From assembly GCF_014191495.1 (NCBI RefSeq), contig NZ_JACHWR010000006.1, forward strand, positions 1 through 64,000: a stretch of DNA of 64,000 nucleotides, written 5' to 3'. Below the pieces are notes generated by a model, which saw only the letters and a program-made list of their open reading frames with translations, did not search any database and was not told the DNA's origin. Source of the stretch: Nocardioides soli (GTDB taxonomy: Bacteria > Actinomycetota > Actinomycetes > Propionibacteriales > Nocardioidaceae). Position numbers and translations under genes: made by a program. How positions within the stretch are numbered: position 1 is the first letter of the stretch; every line of letters begins with the position of its first letter. Shown here piece after piece: positions 16,652 to 24,769 of the stretch.

Positions 16652-18073
16652 GTGGACATCTACTCTGCCTCGGTGGCGGCCTACCTGGTCGCCGCCCTCC
16701 TCTTCGTGCTGGCCCTTGCGGGCCTGTCGCGGCACGAGTCGGCCAAGCTCGGCAACTACTTCGGGATCCTGGGCATGGCCATCGCGCTGGTGGCCACGGT
16801 CGCCCTGGCCATCGACACCGACATCGAGTCGGTCGGACTCGTCCTGCTCCTCGTGGCGGTCGCCCTGGGCGCGGTCATCGGCCTCCAGCTCGCCCGCACG
16901 GTCGAGATGACCGGCATGCCGGAGCTGATCGCGCTCCTGCACAGCTTCGTCGGCCTCGCCGCGGTGCTGGTCGGCTGGAACGGCTACCTGCACATCGAGC
17001 ACCACCCGGACGGCGTCGACGCCGTCGTGCTGGAGGCGGCCGGCCTGCTCGGCATCCACAGCGCCGAGGTCTTCATCGGCATCTTCATCGGCGGCGTGAC
17101 CTTCACCGGCTCGATCGTCGCCAACCTCAAGCTGTCGGCGCGGATGAAGTCCGCCCCGCTCATGCTCCCGGGCAAGAACCTCATCAACATCGGGTGCCTG
17201 GTGCTCTTCCTGGCCCTCACCGTGTGGTTCGTCGTCGACCCGCAGCTGTGGCTGCTGGTGGTCGTCACGATCCTCGCGCTCGCCCTCGGCTGGCACCTGG
17301 TCGCCTCGATCGGCGGCGGCGACATGCCGGTCGTCGTCTCGATGCTGAACAGCTACTCCGGCTGGGCGGCCGCGGCATCCGGCTTCCTGCTCAACAACAA
17401 CCTGCTCATCATCGTGGGCGCGCTCGTCGGCTCCTCGGGTGCCTACCTGTCCTACATCATGTGCGCGGCGATGAACCGCTCCTTCATCTCCGTGATCGCC
17501 GGTGGCTTCGGCCTCGAGGCGGGCCCGGGCGACGCCAAGGACTACGGCGAGCACCGGGAGATCCAGGCCGCGGGCGTCGCGGAGCTGCTCGAGCGCGCGT
17601 CGTCGGTCGTGATCACGCCGGGCTACGGCATGGCGGTCGCCCAGGCCCAGTACCCGGTCGCCGACCTGACCGCGAAGCTGCGGGCCAAGGGGGTCGACGT
17701 CCGGTTCGGCATCCACCCGGTCGCGGGCCGGCTGCCCGGGCACATGAACGTGCTCCTGGCGGAGGCCAAGGTGCCCTACGACATCGTGCTCGAGATGGAC
17801 GAGATCAACGGCGACTTCGGCGACACCGACGTCGTGCTCGTGATCGGCGCGAACGACACCGTCAACCCGTCGGCCGCCGAGGACCCGGCCTCGCCGATCG
17901 CCGGCATGCCCGTCCTCGAGGTGTGGAACGCGCACGACGTGGTCGTCTTCAAGCGGTCGATGGCGGCGGGGTACGCCGGCGTGCAGAACCCGCTGTTCTT
18001 CCGCGACAACAGCCAGATGCTCTTCGGCGACGCCAAGGACCGGGTCGAGGACATCGTGCGGGCGCTCGGCTGA
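16652..18073 (+). CDS. pntB: NAD(P) transhydrogenase subunit beta
   Basis: A 473-residue PntB with an N-terminal membrane domain of about eight or nine helices and a C-terminal NADP(H)-binding domain. The latter includes ITPGYGMAVAQAQYPVADL and HPVAGRLPGHMNVLLAEAKVP, highly characteristic of the family. The GTG start is 3 bases after the pntA stop, with GGAG inside the end of pntA. The NADPH produced may feed NpdG upstream. Confidence 0.95.
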   Translation: MDIYSASVAAYLVAALLFVLALAGLSRHESAKLGNYFGILGMAIALVATVALAIDTDIESVGLVLLLVAVALGAVIGLQLARTVEMTGMPELIALLHSFVGLAAVLVGWNGYLHIEHHPDGVDAVVLEAAGLLGIHSAEVFIGIFIGGVTFTGSIVANLKLSARMKSAPLMLPGKNLINIGCLVLFLALTVWFVVDPQLWLLVVVTILALALGWHLVASIGGGDMPVVVSMLNSYSGWAAAASGFLLNNNLLIIVGALVGSSGAYLSYIMCAAMNRSFISVIAGGFGLEAGPGDAKDYGEHREIQAAGVAELLERASSVVITPGYGMAVAQAQYPVADLTAKLRAKGVDVRFGIHPVAGRLPGHMNVLLAEAKVPYDIVLEMDEINGDFGDTDVVLVIGANDTVNPSAAEDPASPIAGMPVLEVWNAHDVVVFKRSMAAGYAGVQNPLFFRDNSQMLFGDAKDRVEDIVRALG

Positions 18074-18099
18074 CGCCGACGTCCGGTGGAGCCCGGAGT

Positions 18100-18123
18100 G
18101 GCCCCGACCGATGAATCGGGGCC
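18100..18123. terminator. Hairpin after pntB
   Basis: Perfect 8-base arms GGCCCCGA and TCGGGGCC with an 8-base loop, 27 bases after the pntB stop. No T-run follows, so it is a G+C-rich terminator-like hairpin of the type common in actinobacteria. Confidence 0.6.
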
Positions 18124-18172
18124 GCCGCCGCGGTCGACCCTCGGGTAGACGATGCGCGAGGAGTGGACGGCG

Positions 18173-18532
18173 ATGGCGGTGCTCGAGGACGTCCGGCCGC
18201 TGGGCGCGGAGCTGGAGCGCTCGTACGAGGTGTACGTGCGCGGCAGGCTGAAGTTCCGCGTCCAGCAGTTGGTCTACGTGGCCTTCTCCCTCGACGAGCG
18301 GGTGATGGGCTTCGCCTTCCCCAAGGAGGAGCGGGCCGCGCTCGTCGCGAGCGAGCCCCACAAGTTCCAGCTGCCGTCGGAGTCGGACCTGCGCTTCAAC
18401 TGGGTGCACGCCGATCTCGCCGCGCTGGACCGGGCCGAGGCCCGCGAGCTCGTCGTCGACGCCTGGCGGATGGTCGTGCCCCAGAAGCTCTCCCGCGCCT
18501 ACGACCTCAGCCATCCCGACGGCCCGGGCTGA
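18173..18532 (+). CDS. MmcQ/YjbR family protein
   Basis: A 119-residue protein with the pattern YEVYVRGRLKFRV, then FAFPKEERAALVASEP, and LVVDAWRMVVP near the end, matching actinobacterial MmcQ/YjbR-like proteins. The fold resembles CyaY-like DNA-binding proteins; the cellular role is not established. The ATG at 18173 is preferred because GAGGAG stands nine bases before it. An in-frame ATG at 18152 would add seven residues. It appears as a single-gene unit behind the pntAB hairpin. Confidence 0.75.
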   Translation: MAVLEDVRPLGAELERSYEVYVRGRLKFRVQQLVYVAFSLDERVMGFAFPKEERAALVASEPHKFQLPSESDLRFNWVHADLAALDRAEARELVVDAWRMVVPQKLSRAYDLSHPDGPG

Positions 18533-18577
18533 CCATCGGGCTCCCGGACCTCGTGGCGGGACGCCGGTGCGCAGTTC

Positions 18578-18608
18578 GTGAATGCACTGGATAGTGCAGT
18601 ATATTCAC
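18578..18608. promoter_or_regulatory. Nested palindrome, probable MarR operator
   Basis: Inner perfect repeat TGCACT-GGAT-AGTGCA (18583-18598) lies inside outer arms GTGAAT (18578) and ATTCAC (18603-18608). TATATT sits in the right arm and could be a -10 box. The site ends three bases before the chosen start of the MarR gene, typical of autoregulation. Confidence 0.65.
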
Positions 18609-18611
18609 GAT

Positions 18612-19052
18612 ATGCCCGAGACCACCCCCGTCGACCAGGTCATGGAGCTGGTGTCCCTGCTCCAGCGGGACATGGCGCACTCGTTCGCCCGCGACGGGCT
18701 CACCGAGGCGCGGGCGCACCTGCTGTGGGTGCTCCAGGACGGTCCGACGACCCAGCGGGCGCTGGCTGACGCGCTGCGGGTGACGCCACGCAACATCACC
18801 GGCCTCGTCGACGGGCTGGTCGCCTCCGGCCACGTCGTACGCCGCGCGCATCCGACCGACCGCAGGGCGACCCTCGTCGACCTGACCGAGCCCGGCGCCG
18901 ACCTGCTGCGGTCGATGACCGAGGGCTACGCGGAGATGCACGAGGTGCTCTTCGGCGGCCTCCCCGACCGCGAGCTCGCCGCCTTCGGGCGCACCCTCGG
19001 CCGGGTCGTCGACCGACTCCGGGCCAGGCTCGTCGAGGAGGGGATCGGATGA
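18612..19052 (+). CDS. MarR family transcriptional regulator
   Basis: A 146-residue winged-helix protein. The recognition region reads TQRALADALRVTPRNITGLVD (split here: TQRALADALRV, then TPRNITGLVD) followed by the wing VVRRAHPTDRRATLVDLT with the conserved DRR. I chose the ATG at 18612, directly after the palindrome. The alternative ATG at 18582 lies inside the palindrome and would translate it. With no Shine-Dalgarno box, a leaderless message is plausible. It overlaps the next gene by ATGA. Confidence 0.88.
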   Translation: MPETTPVDQVMELVSLLQRDMAHSFARDGLTEARAHLLWVLQDGPTTQRALADALRVTPRNITGLVDGLVASGHVVRRAHPTDRRATLVDLTEPGADLLRSMTEGYAEMHEVLFGGLPDRELAAFGRTLGRVVDRLRARLVEEGIG

Positions 19053-19681
19053 CGCGCCTGTGGGGCTGGATCGTCGTCGGCGTCCGCTTCGAGATCAACC
19101 TGTACGTCGCGCTGGGCCGATGGCTGCTCCGTCGGCCCGCGGTGCCGACGGGCGTGACGCCGTGGGGCTACGCCCGCCTGGTCACCCCGGTGATCTGGCT
19201 GTGGATCTTCGGGTCCGCGGTGGAGGTCGTGGTGGTGCACGTGATCACGCCCTGGCTCGTGGTCCGGCTGGTGCTCCTCGCCGTCGGCGTCTGGGGCCTG
19301 CTCTGGATGGTCGGGCTGCTCGCGAGCTACCGCGTCTACCCGCACCTGGTCGACGACGACGGCCTGCGGGTGCGGCACGGCAAGCGGGCCGACGTCCGGG
19401 TGCCGTGGGAGCGGATCGCCCGGGTGACGACGGTCGACCGCGACCTGCCCTCGTCCGTCCGGACCTTCCAGCCATGCCCCGCCGGGGTCGACGGCGAGGG
19501 CGGCATCGACCTCCAGATCGGCGTCAGCGGCCGCGCCAACGTGCACCTCGTGCTCACCGAGCCGATGACCGTCCCGGTGTCCGGCGAGCCGCTGGCGGTC
19601 ACGGCCCTGACGTTCCTGGCCGACGACCCCAGGGAGTTCGTGGCGCAGGTCCGCAGCGCCGTCCGGTCGACCGCGCACTGA
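19049..19681 (+). CDS. Conserved membrane protein of unknown function
   Basis: A 210-residue protein with two or three hydrophobic helices in the first half (LVTPVIWLWIFGSAVEVVVV; LVVRLVLLAVGVWGLLWMV). A soluble second half resembles a PH-like or DUF domain placed after membrane helices (YRVYPHLVDDDGLRVRHG). No catalytic motif is recognisable. The ATGA overlap with the MarR gene indicates one operon, so it is probably a regulator target. A role in membrane stress or export is only a guess. Confidence 0.7.
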   Translation: MTRLWGWIVVGVRFEINLYVALGRWLLRRPAVPTGVTPWGYARLVTPVIWLWIFGSAVEVVVVHVITPWLVVRLVLLAVGVWGLLWMVGLLASYRVYPHLVDDDGLRVRHGKRADVRVPWERIARVTTVDRDLPSSVRTFQPCPAGVDGEGGIDLQIGVSGRANVHLVLTEPMTVPVSGEPLAVTALTFLADDPREFVAQVRSAVRSTAH

Positions 19682-19723
19682 CCTCGAGCCGGACCCCTCC
19701 GACCCGGCCGTTGTCGCCCCCGC

Positions 19724-19761
19724 ATTCCCCGGGAGGGAATCTTGGTCGCGCAGTCGCGACC
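19724..19761. promoter_or_regulatory. Two adjacent inverted repeats upstream of ribose-type ABC operon
   Basis: ATTCCC/GGGAAT arms (19724-19740, 5-base loop) are followed by perfect arms GGTCGCG/CGCGACC (19744-19761, 4-base loop). They fall 56-93 bases before the permease start, in the only substantial gap before this operon. They could be a repressor site, or a terminator for the preceding membrane-protein gene. Confidence 0.5.
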
Positions 19762-19816
19762 CCTCCTTCCCCTGCCCCGATGCTTTCGTCCCAGGCACGG
19801 GGGCGAGGGAGGAAGA

Positions 19817-20857
19817 GTGGCCAGCAAGACGAGCACGAGGCGGTCGACCGAAGCGGGTCGCCGCGGCTCTGACACGAGTGCGGATCCGGGTCGCGGGCGC
19901 GGCGCGCGCCACCAGGCGACGGATCTGCTCAAGTCCGGTTCGTACGCCGTGCCGCTGGGCCTGGTGCTCATGGTGGTGGTCTTCTCGGTGCTGCGACCGA
20001 CGACCTTCGGGACCGCCGCGAACTTCCAGTCGCTGGTCACCACCCAGGCAGTGCTGGTGATTCTCGCTCTCGGGCTCACCGTGTTGAGTGCCTCTGGGGC
20101 GTTCGACCTGTCGGCGGCCGCGGTCCTCGGCCTCTCGGCCGGGCTGGTCGCCGACCTGACCACCCAGCACCAGATGGGTGCGGTGCCGGCGATGGTCATC
20201 GCGCTCGGGGTCGCCGCCCTCGTCGGCCTGGTGAACGCGCTGTTCGTGGTGCTGCTCGACGTCGACTCGCTGGTCACGACGCTGGGCATGAGCACCGTCG
20301 TCACCGGCGTCGCGCTCGGCTGGGTCGGCCCGACCGTCATCGGCGGGCTGCCCGAGAGCGTGACCCGGCTCGGACAGACCGACGTCTGGGGCATCGGCCT
20401 GCCCTTCTTCTACGCCGTCGTGCTGGCGGCCCTGCTCGCCTACCTGCTGCAGCGCACCGCGACCGGCCGGCACATCTACTTCGTCGGCCAGGCCCGCACA
20501 GCCGCACAACTAGTTGGGCTCAACGTCAACCGGATCCGGATCGGCAGCTTCCTGGTCGCCTCGGTCGGCGCCGGCATCGCGGGCCTGGTGCTGGTCGCGC
20601 AGACCGGCGCGGCGTCGACGTCGTACGGCGCGCCCTTCCTGCTCCCCGCCTACGCGGCCGTGTTCCTCGGCGCGACCGTGCACCGCGGCCGGTTCGGTGT
20701 CGTCGGCACCTTCCTCGCCGTCTACCTGCTCGCGGTCGGGACGCAGGGACTCCAAATGCTCGGGTCGCCGGAGTGGGTGACCCAGGTCTTCAGTGGCGGC
20801 GTCCTCGTCGTCGCGGTCTCGGTGGCCACGTTGAGCCGGCGCTCCGGCTCTCGCTGA
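19817..20857 (+). CDS. Ribose/sugar-type ABC transporter permease (RbsC family)
   Basis: A 346-residue BPD_transp_2 family permease with about eight to ten helices after a charged N-terminal tail of about 40 residues. Typical blocks include ALGLTVLSASGAFDLS near the middle and VNRIRIGSFLVASVGAGIAG. The GTG at 19817 is chosen because GGGAGG precedes it and the upstream extension has no family similarity. It is the first gene of a three-gene importer followed by two hydrolases, so the ligand may be a nucleoside-like or amide compound rather than a sugar. Confidence 0.85.
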   Translation: MASKTSTRRSTEAGRRGSDTSADPGRGRGARHQATDLLKSGSYAVPLGLVLMVVVFSVLRPTTFGTAANFQSLVTTQAVLVILALGLTVLSASGAFDLSAAAVLGLSAGLVADLTTQHQMGAVPAMVIALGVAALVGLVNALFVVLLDVDSLVTTLGMSTVVTGVALGWVGPTVIGGLPESVTRLGQTDVWGIGLPFFYAVVLAALLAYLLQRTATGRHIYFVGQARTAAQLVGLNVNRIRIGSFLVASVGAGIAGLVLVAQTGAASTSYGAPFLLPAYAAVFLGATVHRGRFGVVGTFLAVYLLAVGTQGLQMLGSPEWVTQVFSGGVLVVAVSVATLSRRSGSR

Positions 20858-20879
20858 ACAACCGAAAGGAAAGATCGAT

Positions 20880-22019
20880 ATGCGTTCCAAGCTCGTCATG
20901 GCGGTCGTCGGCACGCTGCTCCTCGCGGGCGCCACCGCCTGCGGGGAGGACAGCACGGCGTCCTCCTCCACCACCACCGGTGACTCCGCCGCTGTCGAGG
21001 CCGCCCAGGCGGAGATCGAGGAGGCGTCGACCCCGCTCACCTTCACCGCGCCCGGCCCGCCGCTCGACGCGTCGAAGTCGCGCGGCTCCTCGATCCACGT
21101 CGTGGCGCTCAATCTGCAGGTGCCGCTGCTCTCCCACATCTCGGAGTACGTCAGCGAGGTCGGCGGCGAGCTCGGGATGAAGGTCAGCATCCACAACGCC
21201 GACGACCAGGTCACCGGCATGCAGAAGGGCATCCAGGACGCCATCGCCCAGCGTGCCGACGCGCTGCTGATCCTCGGCGTCCCCGTGGACCTGGTGCGCT
21301 CGGCGCTCCAGGACGCCAAGGCCGCCGGCATCCCGGTGATCAACGTGCTGAACAACCCCATCGACATGGACGCGCCCGGGCAGGGTGCCGGCGAGGAGTT
21401 CTACGCCTCGGTCGGCACGGACCTCGGGCTCGGCGGCCGACTGATCGCCGAGAAGGCGATCGTCGACACCGACGGCCAGGCGAACGTCCTCTTCGTCGAC
21501 TCCGAGGGGCTCTCGCCGCAGCCGCCGGTCGCCGCGGCCGTCAAGGAGACGCTGGGCGAGTGCGACGGCTGCACGCTGGAGACCAAGAACGTGCCCGTCG
21601 CCAACTGGGGCACCGACATCACCCCGCTGGTCGTGACCAGCCTGCGCGCCAACCCGAACATCAACTACGTGATCACGCTGTTCGACTCGATGGCGATCTT
21701 CGCCACCGCGGGCGTTCAGCAGGCCGGCGCGGCCGGCACGGTGCACGTGGTCAGCCACAACGGCGGATCGGCCGCGCTGAGCCTGGTCAAGAAGGGCGAC
21801 GTCATGACCGCCGACCCGGGCGTCTCGGAGGAGTGGGCCGGCTGGGCCGCGATCGACCAGGCGATGCGCGGGATGCAGGGCCTCGAGCCGGGCGACCCGA
21901 TGGTGCCGTACCTCTACCTCGACACCGCGTCGGTCCAGGACGTCGACGTCGAGAACGAGCGCGACGTCTACGGCGACCCCTTCGTGGCCGGGTTCCGCGA
22001 GCTCTGGGGCCTGGAGTGA
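20880..22019 (+). CDS. Sugar-type ABC transporter substrate-binding lipoprotein (Peripla_BP_4)
   Basis: A 379-residue binding protein. Signal peptide KLVMAVVGTLLLAGATAC has the lipobox Cys near residue 21. The fold pattern fits the ribose/autoinducer-2 binding family: IHVVALNLQVPLLSHISEYV, then QRADALLILGV. Two adjacent cysteines (CDGC) in the mid-protein may form a disulfide. AAAGGAAAG precedes the ATG. It overlaps the ATPase gene by GTGA. Confidence 0.88.
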   Translation: MRSKLVMAVVGTLLLAGATACGEDSTASSSTTTGDSAAVEAAQAEIEEASTPLTFTAPGPPLDASKSRGSSIHVVALNLQVPLLSHISEYVSEVGGELGMKVSIHNADDQVTGMQKGIQDAIAQRADALLILGVPVDLVRSALQDAKAAGIPVINVLNNPIDMDAPGQGAGEEFYASVGTDLGLGGRLIAEKAIVDTDGQANVLFVDSEGLSPQPPVAAAVKETLGECDGCTLETKNVPVANWGTDITPLVVTSLRANPNINYVITLFDSMAIFATAGVQQAGAAGTVHVVSHNGGSAALSLVKKGDVMTADPGVSEEWAGWAAIDQAMRGMQGLEPGDPMVPYLYLDTASVQDVDVENERDVYGDPFVAGFRELWGLE

Positions 22020-23524
22020 CCGAGCCCGACCCGCCGGCGCTCGAGGTCGTCGGGCTCCGCAAGTCCTTCGGTCCGGTCGAGGTGCTGCGCGACGTCGCGC
22101 TGTCCCTGCAGCCCGGGGAGATCCACGGCCTGCTCGGGGTGAACGGGTCCGGGAAGTCGACGCTGATCAAGGTGCTCTCCGGCCTGCACCGACCCGACGG
22201 CGGCACCATCCGGGTGCTCGGCGTCGAGCTGACGGCGTCGGCCTCCTCGGGCGACCGCGAGGCCATGGGCCTGCGGTTCATGCACCAGGACCTGGGGCTC
22301 TGCCCGTCGATGACGGTCGCCGAGAACCTCTTCGTGGGCCGGTACCCGCGCGGCGCGGGTGGCTGGATCGACCGCCGGCGGATGCGCCGGCAGGCCGCCG
22401 AGATGCTCGGGAGCCTCGGCGCCGACCACGTCGACCCGGACGCGCCGATCAGCGCCCTCGGCCCAGGCCAGCGCGCCCTGGTCGGGATGGCCCGGGCGCT
22501 CGGCGCGCCCGGCGCGGAGCGACCGCGGGTGCTCGTGCTCGACGAGCCGACGACCTCGCTCACCATGCGGGAGACGGCCCAGCTCCTCGAGGCGGTACGC
22601 CGGGCCGCGCGCGCCGGCGTCGCCGTCCTGTTCGTCTCCCACGACATGGAGGAGGTGCTCGCGCTCACCGACCGGGTCACCATCCTGCGCGACGGGCGGG
22701 TCGCGACGAGCCGGGAGACCGCCGGCCTCGGGGTGGACGAGCTGGTCCGGCTCGTCGTCGGCGACTCGTTCCGGCGCGCCGAGCTCGGGACCTCGGCGGC
22801 GCCGGGTGACGCCGTCCTCGACGTCCGCGCGCTGAGCGGCCCGTCGGTGCACGACCTGAGCTTCCGGGTGCACGCCCGCGAGGTCGTCGGACTCACCGGG
22901 CTGGTCGGCGCCGGTCACGAGGACGTGCCCTACCTGCTGGTCGGCGCCCGACCGGCCGCCACGCTGGACCTGAGCGTGTCCGGCGTCGCGACCACCCGGT
23001 CGGGCCCACGCTGGGCGCGCGCGGCGGGCGTCGCCTTCCTGGCCGCCGACCGGCTCGGCGACAGCGCGATCCCGAACGCCACGGTGCGCGAGAACGCCAC
23101 GCTGGGCAACCTCCGGCGGCTGCGCCGGTGGTACGGCATCGACTTCGGGAGCGAGTCCGCCGAGTCCGCCGCGATCGTGCGCCGCTACGAGGTGGTCTGC
23201 CCCTCCGACCTCGCGCCGCTGCGCAACCTCAGCGGCGGCAACCAGCAGAAGGTGCTCCTCGGCCGGATCGAGGAGAGCCGCGGGTCGCTGGTCGTCGTGC
23301 ACGCGCCGACCCAGGGCGTCGACGTCGGCTCGCGCCAGCGGATCCTGCGCGCGCTCCGGGACCTCGCCGAGGCCGGGGCCGGGGTGCTCGTCGTCTCCAA
23401 CGACTACGAGGAGCTGGAGGCGCTGTGCGACCGGGTGCTGGTGATGCGGCGTGGCCGCCTCGTCCAGTCGCTGGAGGGGGCCGACAAGACCCATCACGAG
23501 ATCCTCGTCGCCGCCGCGTCGTAG
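22016..23524 (+). CDS. Sugar-type ABC transporter, double ATP-binding protein (RbsA/MglA family)
   Basis: A 502-residue protein with two ATPase halves. The first has a full Walker A (GVNGSGKSTLIK), a signature-like ALGPGQRALVGMARAL and Walker B VLVLDEPTTSL. The second has a degenerate Walker A (GLVGAGHEDVPYLL) but an intact LSGGNQQKVLLGR signature, the usual asymmetry in RbsA/MglA. The GTG at 22016 overlaps the preceding stop and fits the family N-terminus. It energises the RbsC-type channel. Confidence 0.9.
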   Translation: MTEPDPPALEVVGLRKSFGPVEVLRDVALSLQPGEIHGLLGVNGSGKSTLIKVLSGLHRPDGGTIRVLGVELTASASSGDREAMGLRFMHQDLGLCPSMTVAENLFVGRYPRGAGGWIDRRRMRRQAAEMLGSLGADHVDPDAPISALGPGQRALVGMARALGAPGAERPRVLVLDEPTTSLTMRETAQLLEAVRRAARAGVAVLFVSHDMEEVLALTDRVTILRDGRVATSRETAGLGVDELVRLVVGDSFRRAELGTSAAPGDAVLDVRALSGPSVHDLSFRVHAREVVGLTGLVGAGHEDVPYLLVGARPAATLDLSVSGVATTRSGPRWARAAGVAFLAADRLGDSAIPNATVRENATLGNLRRLRRWYGIDFGSESAESAAIVRRYEVVCPSDLAPLRNLSGGNQQKVLLGRIEESRGSLVVVHAPTQGVDVGSRQRILRALRDLAEAGAGVLVVSNDYEELEALCDRVLVMRRGRLVQSLEGADKTHHEILVAAAS

Positions 23525-23540
23525 CGGCCCGACGCGCCGG

Positions 23541-23579
23541 AGAAGCCCAGAGAAGCCCAGAGAAGTACCGGAGAAGTGA
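23541..23579. repeat. 10-base tandem repeat before M24 hydrolase gene
   Basis: AGAAGCCCAG is repeated exactly at 23541 and 23551, then degenerates to AGAAGTACCG and GAGAAGTGAG, ending in the GAGGAG ribosome-binding site of the next gene. It looks like slippage duplication of a purine-rich leader. Confidence 0.75.
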
Positions 23580-23588
23580 GGAGCACGC

Positions 23589-24731
23589 ATGCTCGCCGCA
23601 CCCCTGCTCGACTCGAGTGAGTACGCCGCCCGCCGGGCCGCGCTGACCCGGCGCTGCCGCGACGAGGGGCTCGACGCCATCGTCGTCTGGTCGAAGGGCG
23701 GCCACTCCGACTCGGCCGCCGACGTGTTCTACCTGGCCAACTTCTATCCGCGGTTCAACCGGTCCCAGGCCGCCCTCGTCGTACCCGCCCACGGCGAGCC
23801 GGTGCTGTTCATGGACGTCCTGGACCCGCGCCGCGACCAGATCCAGGTGTCCGACGTCCGCTTCGCGTTCGACCTGCCCGCGGCCGTGAGCAGCCTGCTG
23901 GCGGAGTTCGGCTCGGGGAGTCGGTTCGGCCTCGTCGGCGGCCCGGCGCTTCTCGCGCAGACCTACCTCGAGCTGGTGCGCCTCTCCGCCGCGGACCGGT
24001 TCGTCCCGCTCGACGACGCGGTCGTCGACCTGCGCGTGCAGAAGTCGCCCGCCGAGATCGAGCTGATCCGGGCCGCCGCCGAGATCGGCCGCGGCGCGCT
24101 CGACGCCATCACCCGGGCCGCGCTGCGCCCCGGGACCACCGAGGCCCAGGCGGTGGCGGCGGGCTACGCCTTCGGCGTCGAGCACGGGACGGTACCGATC
24201 GACGCGCTGATCGCCTCCGGTCCGGCCAGCGACTACTACTGCGCCGCCCAGGTGCCGCGGTGGGAGGGTCGGGCGCTGGAGAAGGGCGACCTCTTCCACG
24301 TCGACCACGCGGGCTACGTCGGCGGCTACATGTTCGACGCCGCCCGGAGCCTGGTCACCGGGGGCCGCGCCAGCCAGGCGCAGGCCGACCTGCTGGACGC
24401 CGCGATCGCCGCGGTCGACGCCGGGATCGAGGCCGTGCGTCCCGGGATGACCGGCGCGCAGCTCTACCAGGTGGTCGAGGACGTGCTCGTCGACCAGGGC
24501 GTGAACACGCCCCAGAGCGAGCTGATGGGCCACGGGCACGGCATCGGCCTCGGGTTCGAGTGGCCGTTCGTGCTGCCCTTCGAGCAGCGCACGATCCAGG
24601 CCGGCATGACGATCTCGGTCGAGACCATGGCCGCCCGGCCGGGGGTCGGCAGCGTCTACTTCGAGCAGAACGTGCTGGTCACGGAGGCGGGGGTCGAGGT
24701 GCTCAGCGCCAGCGACGTCCGCTACTGGTGA
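23589..24731 (+). CDS. M24 family metallopeptidase / Xaa-Pro aminopeptidase-like hydrolase
   Basis: A 380-residue M24 protein. Metal ligands are recognisable: Asp in HVDHAGYVGG, Asp in MFDAARSL, His in GHGHGIGLGFEWPF, Glu in SVETMA and Glu in YFEQNVLV. It is a divergent relative of the M24 protein at 580-1812, and both stand beside an ABC importer. It probably cleaves a C-N bond of the imported ligand; true peptidase activity is not shown. GAGGAG precedes the ATG. Confidence 0.85.
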   Translation: MLAAPLLDSSEYAARRAALTRRCRDEGLDAIVVWSKGGHSDSAADVFYLANFYPRFNRSQAALVVPAHGEPVLFMDVLDPRRDQIQVSDVRFAFDLPAAVSSLLAEFGSGSRFGLVGGPALLAQTYLELVRLSAADRFVPLDDAVVDLRVQKSPAEIELIRAAAEIGRGALDAITRAALRPGTTEAQAVAAGYAFGVEHGTVPIDALIASGPASDYYCAAQVPRWEGRALEKGDLFHVDHAGYVGGYMFDAARSLVTGGRASQAQADLLDAAIAAVDAGIEAVRPGMTGAQLYQVVEDVLVDQGVNTPQSELMGHGHGIGLGFEWPFVLPFEQRTIQAGMTISVETMAARPGVGSVYFEQNVLVTEAGVEVLSASDVRYW

Positions 24732-24769
24732 CCCGACACCCCACGACCCCAGGAACCCAGGAGGACACC

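Noticed and set aside
15143..18514. Open frame of over 1100 codons on the minus strand opposite pntAB
   Set aside because: Its translation is Arg/Asp/Gly/His-rich without any domain and mirrors the high-GC codon pattern of pntAB, whose families are unmistakable.
18582..18611. Earlier MarR start adding MHWIVQYIHD
   Set aside because: This stretch is the operator palindrome itself and the added residues do not look like the family N-terminus.
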